Below the pieces are notes generated by a model. That model saw only the letters and a list, made by a program, of their open reading frames with translations, did not search any database and was not told the origin of the DNA. Shown here piece by piece: positions 60,661-64,000 of a DNA stretch of 64,000 nt. The first letter of the stretch is position 1, and every line of letters starts with the position of its first letter. Source of the stretch: Hyalella azteca (taxonomy: Eukaryota > Arthropoda > Malacostraca > Amphipoda > Hyalellidae); NCBI RefSeq assembly GCF_000764305.2, contig NW_025930528.1:1-64000 (forward strand). Direction: 5' to 3'. The translations under genes were made by a program, and so were the position numbers.

Positions 60661-61159
60661 GCTGGATAAAATCTGTACGCCTGACAGAGAAACACGACAA
60701 ACACAAATTAATTTCATTCTGACAAATATTATTTCCCTCCGTGAAAGTTATTGCTCTCGTTAATCCGAGTACCAATTACAATGTCTGAAACCTACAATAT
60801 AGAATAATATTAGATAAAAATATGGAACCTAAGTCTACGGAATTCAATACCAGTATTTAATTATCTTTCTTAGTTCATTCACTATTACATGGAAGCTCAA
60901 CATTCAATAATCTCGGTCTCTATACAACAATATTTCAAACCTAAATAAGCGAGTAATAAAATTCAATGTAACTCGTTCTGACATTACCAATAAAAAGCTG
61001 TGTATGGGCCCTAGGCCTGATAATCACGCGTGAAAATTACAACTTTGCATGATAGGCCGTCATGCATGGGCCTGCCAGCACGGCCATCACGCGACAAGAT
61101 GCACGACATTATGGAGCCGTGCCACGCCCTCCCGCTGTCACGGCACGCTAACTCTTCTT

Positions 61160-61700
61160 GTTTATTACGCCGTGACTTCACTGCTTGTTTATGATGCCGT
61201 GACTTCACTGCTTGTTTATGACGACGTGACTTCATTGCTTGTTTATAGCGACATGACTTCACTGCTTGTTTCTGATGCCATGACTTCACTGCTTATTTTT
61301 GATGCCGTGACTTCACTGCTGGTTTATGACGCCGTGACTTCACTGTTTGTTTATGACGCAGTGACTTCACTGCTTGTTTATGACGCCGTGACTTCACTGT
61401 TTGTTTATGACGCAGTGACTTCACTGCTTGTATATGACGCCATGACTTCACTGCTTGTTTATGATGCCGTGACTTCACTGCTTGTTTATGATGCCGTGAC
61501 TTCACTGCTTGTTTATGACGCCGTGACTTCACTGCTTGTTTATGACGCCGTGACTTCACTGCTTGTTTATGACGCCGTGACTTCACTGCTTGTTTATGAT
61601 GCCATGACTTCACTGCTTGTTTATGACGCCGTGACTTCACTGCTTGTTTATGACGCCGTGACTTCACTGCTTGTTTATGACGACATGACTTCATTGCTCA
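61160..61700. repeat. 27-bp array (gccgtgacttcactgcttgt)
   Basis: About 20 copies. The unit is nine codons long, which gives a 267-codon plus frame and a 133-codon minus frame; both are by-products. Confidence 0.94.
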
Positions 61701-62164
61701 GATTGCGAGCCTCCTTACGACCTTCACTACCAGCCCCATATATTCAAGCAAAATACTCAAGCAAATTAGTGAGATATTTCAAAATAGCGAAGCAATTTTT
61801 TCCAGTACGTAAATCGTCCAGACCTAGTGTGGCCCGGAAATATACCGTGTAAATGTAACGTCCGCACTTTGCTCGTGCTGCGGTTGTAAAAGTGCATCGC
61901 CTTTGGGAAAAAATAGCCCATTATTTTATGAGCGTAGTTACTGCTGCAACATACGTTAGTTTGGCGTTTAATGATGTGTTTGGAAAATATAATTGATAGA
62001 ATAGTAGAATTTTAAATTTTAATATTAATTCAGACATTTGAGTCTTGCGTTAGTAGGTCGCCTAGTAAAAGCCGTTTACTTACTTCTTTGGGTCATTTAA
62101 ATTATTAAAAATTAGATATTAGAATTCCTTAAATCAATGCTTATGGTCAGAGCACCACGCCTCA

Positions 62165-62545
62165 CTGCCCTCAGCATACTTAGCAGGATGCTGTGTAATA
62201 TGTACACTGTACTCAGTATACTTAGCAGAATGCTGTGTAATATGTACACTGTACTCAGTATACTTAGCAGAATGCTGTGTAATATGTACACTGTACTCAG
62301 TATACTTAGCAGGATGCTGTGTAATATGTACACTGTACTCAGTATACTTAGCAGAATGCTGTATAATATGTACACTGTACTCAGTATACTTAGCAGAATG
62401 CTGTATAATATGTACACTGTACTCAGTATACTTAGCAGAATGCTGTGTAATATGTACACTGTACTCAGTATACTTAGCAGAATGCTGTATAATATGTACA
62501 CTGTACTCAGTATACTTAGAAGAATGCTGTGTAATATGTACTCAA
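62165..62545. repeat. 42-bp array (actcagtatacttagcagaa)
   Basis: About nine copies, nearly identical; the 14-codon unit again leaves both strands open. Confidence 0.94.
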
Positions 62546-62734
62546 CACTCTGTTCACACAATATACACGCTTCACCCTGTGCGCATTCTGCACAGTGAGT
62601 ACACTCTCTACAGGCTGCACACTCTGAAAACTCTGAAAATTCAACGCATATCACATTAGCACACTGTGACAACTCTCTTGTAATAGTATGCTAATGGATT
62701 TTGGGACGCAGGAACAGTTGATTCATTCTATATA

Positions 62735-62865
62735 TTTCACACTGGGCCCAGTCTCCCCACGCTGCACACTTTGCACATATCACACTAGGCCCACTCTCCC
62801 TACTCTGCACACTTTGCACACATCACACTCTCCCAACTCTGCACACTCTGCACAGCCTGCAGTGC
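62735..62865. repeat. ~42-bp repeat (ctctgcacactttgcacaca)
   Basis: Three imperfect copies. Confidence 0.8.
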
Positions 62866-63009
62866 GATAACAGCGGCAGATAAGGCACGGCGGAGAGGCC
62901 TTCATTTCCGTGGTCTTGAGAAAACGCGCGAGGAAGGCGGCTACTTAAGCTCTGCTAAACAACGCCTACGTAATAATTTGCAATTGCCTCCAATATAAAT
63001 ACATTTATT

Positions 63010-63305
63010 TGTTAGAACGTAGTTGAACGTTCAATTATTATAACGTAGTGGAACGTTGGTTTATTAGAACGTAGTAGAACGTTGGTTTATTAGAACGTAG
63101 TTGAACGTTGCTTTATTAGAACGTAGTAGAACGTTGGTTTATTAGAACGTAGTTGAACGTTGCTTTATTAGAACGTAGTAGAACGTTGGTTTATTAGAAC
63201 GTAGTTGAACGTTGCTTTATTAGAACGTAGTAGAACGTTGGTTTATTAGAACGTAGTTGAACGTTGCTTTATTAGAACGTAGTAGAACGTTGGTTTATTA
63301 GAACG
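63010..63305. repeat. 26-27-bp array in dimer form
   Basis: Units with acgtagttgaacgttgcttt and acgtagtagaacgttggttt alternate, making a ~53-bp two-unit repeat. Confidence 0.92.
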
Positions 63306-64000
63306 TTCTGCCGTAAACGGTAGGAAGACTGTCATGAATGTACTATTTTATTCACTTACGGAGATTCAAGTTTGCGTCCAATTCAATTAGGAAAACATTT
63401 CTGCAAATAAATTATTTTAACTTTAATATGGACATAAACTACATAGACAGACGCTACAACAGACCGCAACAATCGCACTTACATCTCATAGTTGAGCTGA
63501 TGCTCATCGTTCTGATACACAAGCACCATTTGGATTGTTAAAGACGTACATTTTATCATGTACAGCACGTCGTCGCTAATAAATTTTATCATAATGAAAT
63601 TTTTATCATTTAATATGTTATTTTAACAGTTAACATTTTTTATCATAAAAAAGTTCTTTAATAATAAATGTTATCATAATTTTTATCATGCAGAGCACGT
63701 CATCGCTAATTTTAAATAAAGAAAAGAAAATTAGTGCATTGGCTTTTAACTTACCATTAATGGATGACCTAATATTGAAGACAGATTTACAATCGCATGT
63801 AGTCCAGTATATAAGGTTAACAATTTACTGCAGGCCGATATAACAACTAACATTATTCGAACATTATTAAATGCTATGCGAATATTGGAAAAATAATCCT
63901 TAAAGAAGTGCACGCATGCCAGATCATTATGCCACAGATTATTCATCCGTATATTGTGATTCATATTGAATTTCCTGAAACCTGAAGTAAGAACTCAAGC

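Larger units (their letters stand above)
57096..64000. other. Right flank without a certain gene
   Basis: Apart from the arrays and the possible first exon near 57.7 kb, I see AT-rich unique DNA. On the minus strand near 62930-62868 a short open stretch encodes a Cys-x2-Cys motif (CLICRCYRT), without clear splice sites. Confidence 0.55.

Noticed and set aside
61049..61852. 267-codon frame with LLVYDAVTS repeats, transmembrane-like
   Set aside because: Pure 27-bp minisatellite; the opposite strand is open as well and there is no start context or splice support.
62112..62672. 186-codon hydrophobic repeat frame
   Set aside because: Nine copies of a 42-bp unit, open on both strands.

Overview
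The window is nuclear DNA from an arthropod; a crustacean is my best guess but not proven. It carries short exons in long AT-rich introns with GT...AG borders, an arthropod-type glutamate-gated chloride channel, and a very high density of minisatellites. It is draft assembly: there are three long N gaps (10532-11027, 33959-34708, 53828-54130), single Ns at 39927 and 52637 that join unlike repeat arrays, and Tn5/Nextera adapter sequence at 3933-3970 and 53810-53827.

Left third (about 720-22,740, + strand): one nearly complete gene for a Cys-loop glutamate-gated chloride channel subunit (GluCl). I can follow it from the signal-peptide exon (722) to the stop (22398) through exons whose phases all agree. 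One exon is not visible, that after the Cys-loop, which normally encodes a stretch of about 44 residues; it may lie in the gap at 10532-11027. The most striking feature is that the exon for loop C end/TM1/TM2 is present as three intact 230-nt copies in tandem (13768-13997, 14062-14291, 14351-14580), separated by introns of only 64 and 59 nt. Any two copies joined in one mRNA shift the frame and stop, so they must be mutually exclusive. They differ at the pore 2' residue (Ala or Ser) and next to an agonist-site Tyr.

Middle (about 22,750-50,450): no gene that I recognise. It holds many minisatellites, a 329-bp inverted-repeat element with TTA target duplication (45591-45919) and AT-rich unique DNA.

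Right third (about 50,484-57,095, - strand): a gene for a protein joining a C3HC4 RING finger to a C-terminal cyclophilin-type domain, in six exons with matching phases. Its first exon is not certain. Three of its splice donors sit inside tandem repeats that copy the exon end together with the donor; one of these creates two in-frame alternative donors 63 nt apart. From 57.1 kb to the end there are mostly minisatellites and no certain gene.

The two genes are not obviously related in function. The first should make a neuronal/muscle inhibitory chloride channel (the avermectin target); the second a ubiquitin-ligase-like protein with a degenerate proline-isomerase fold.
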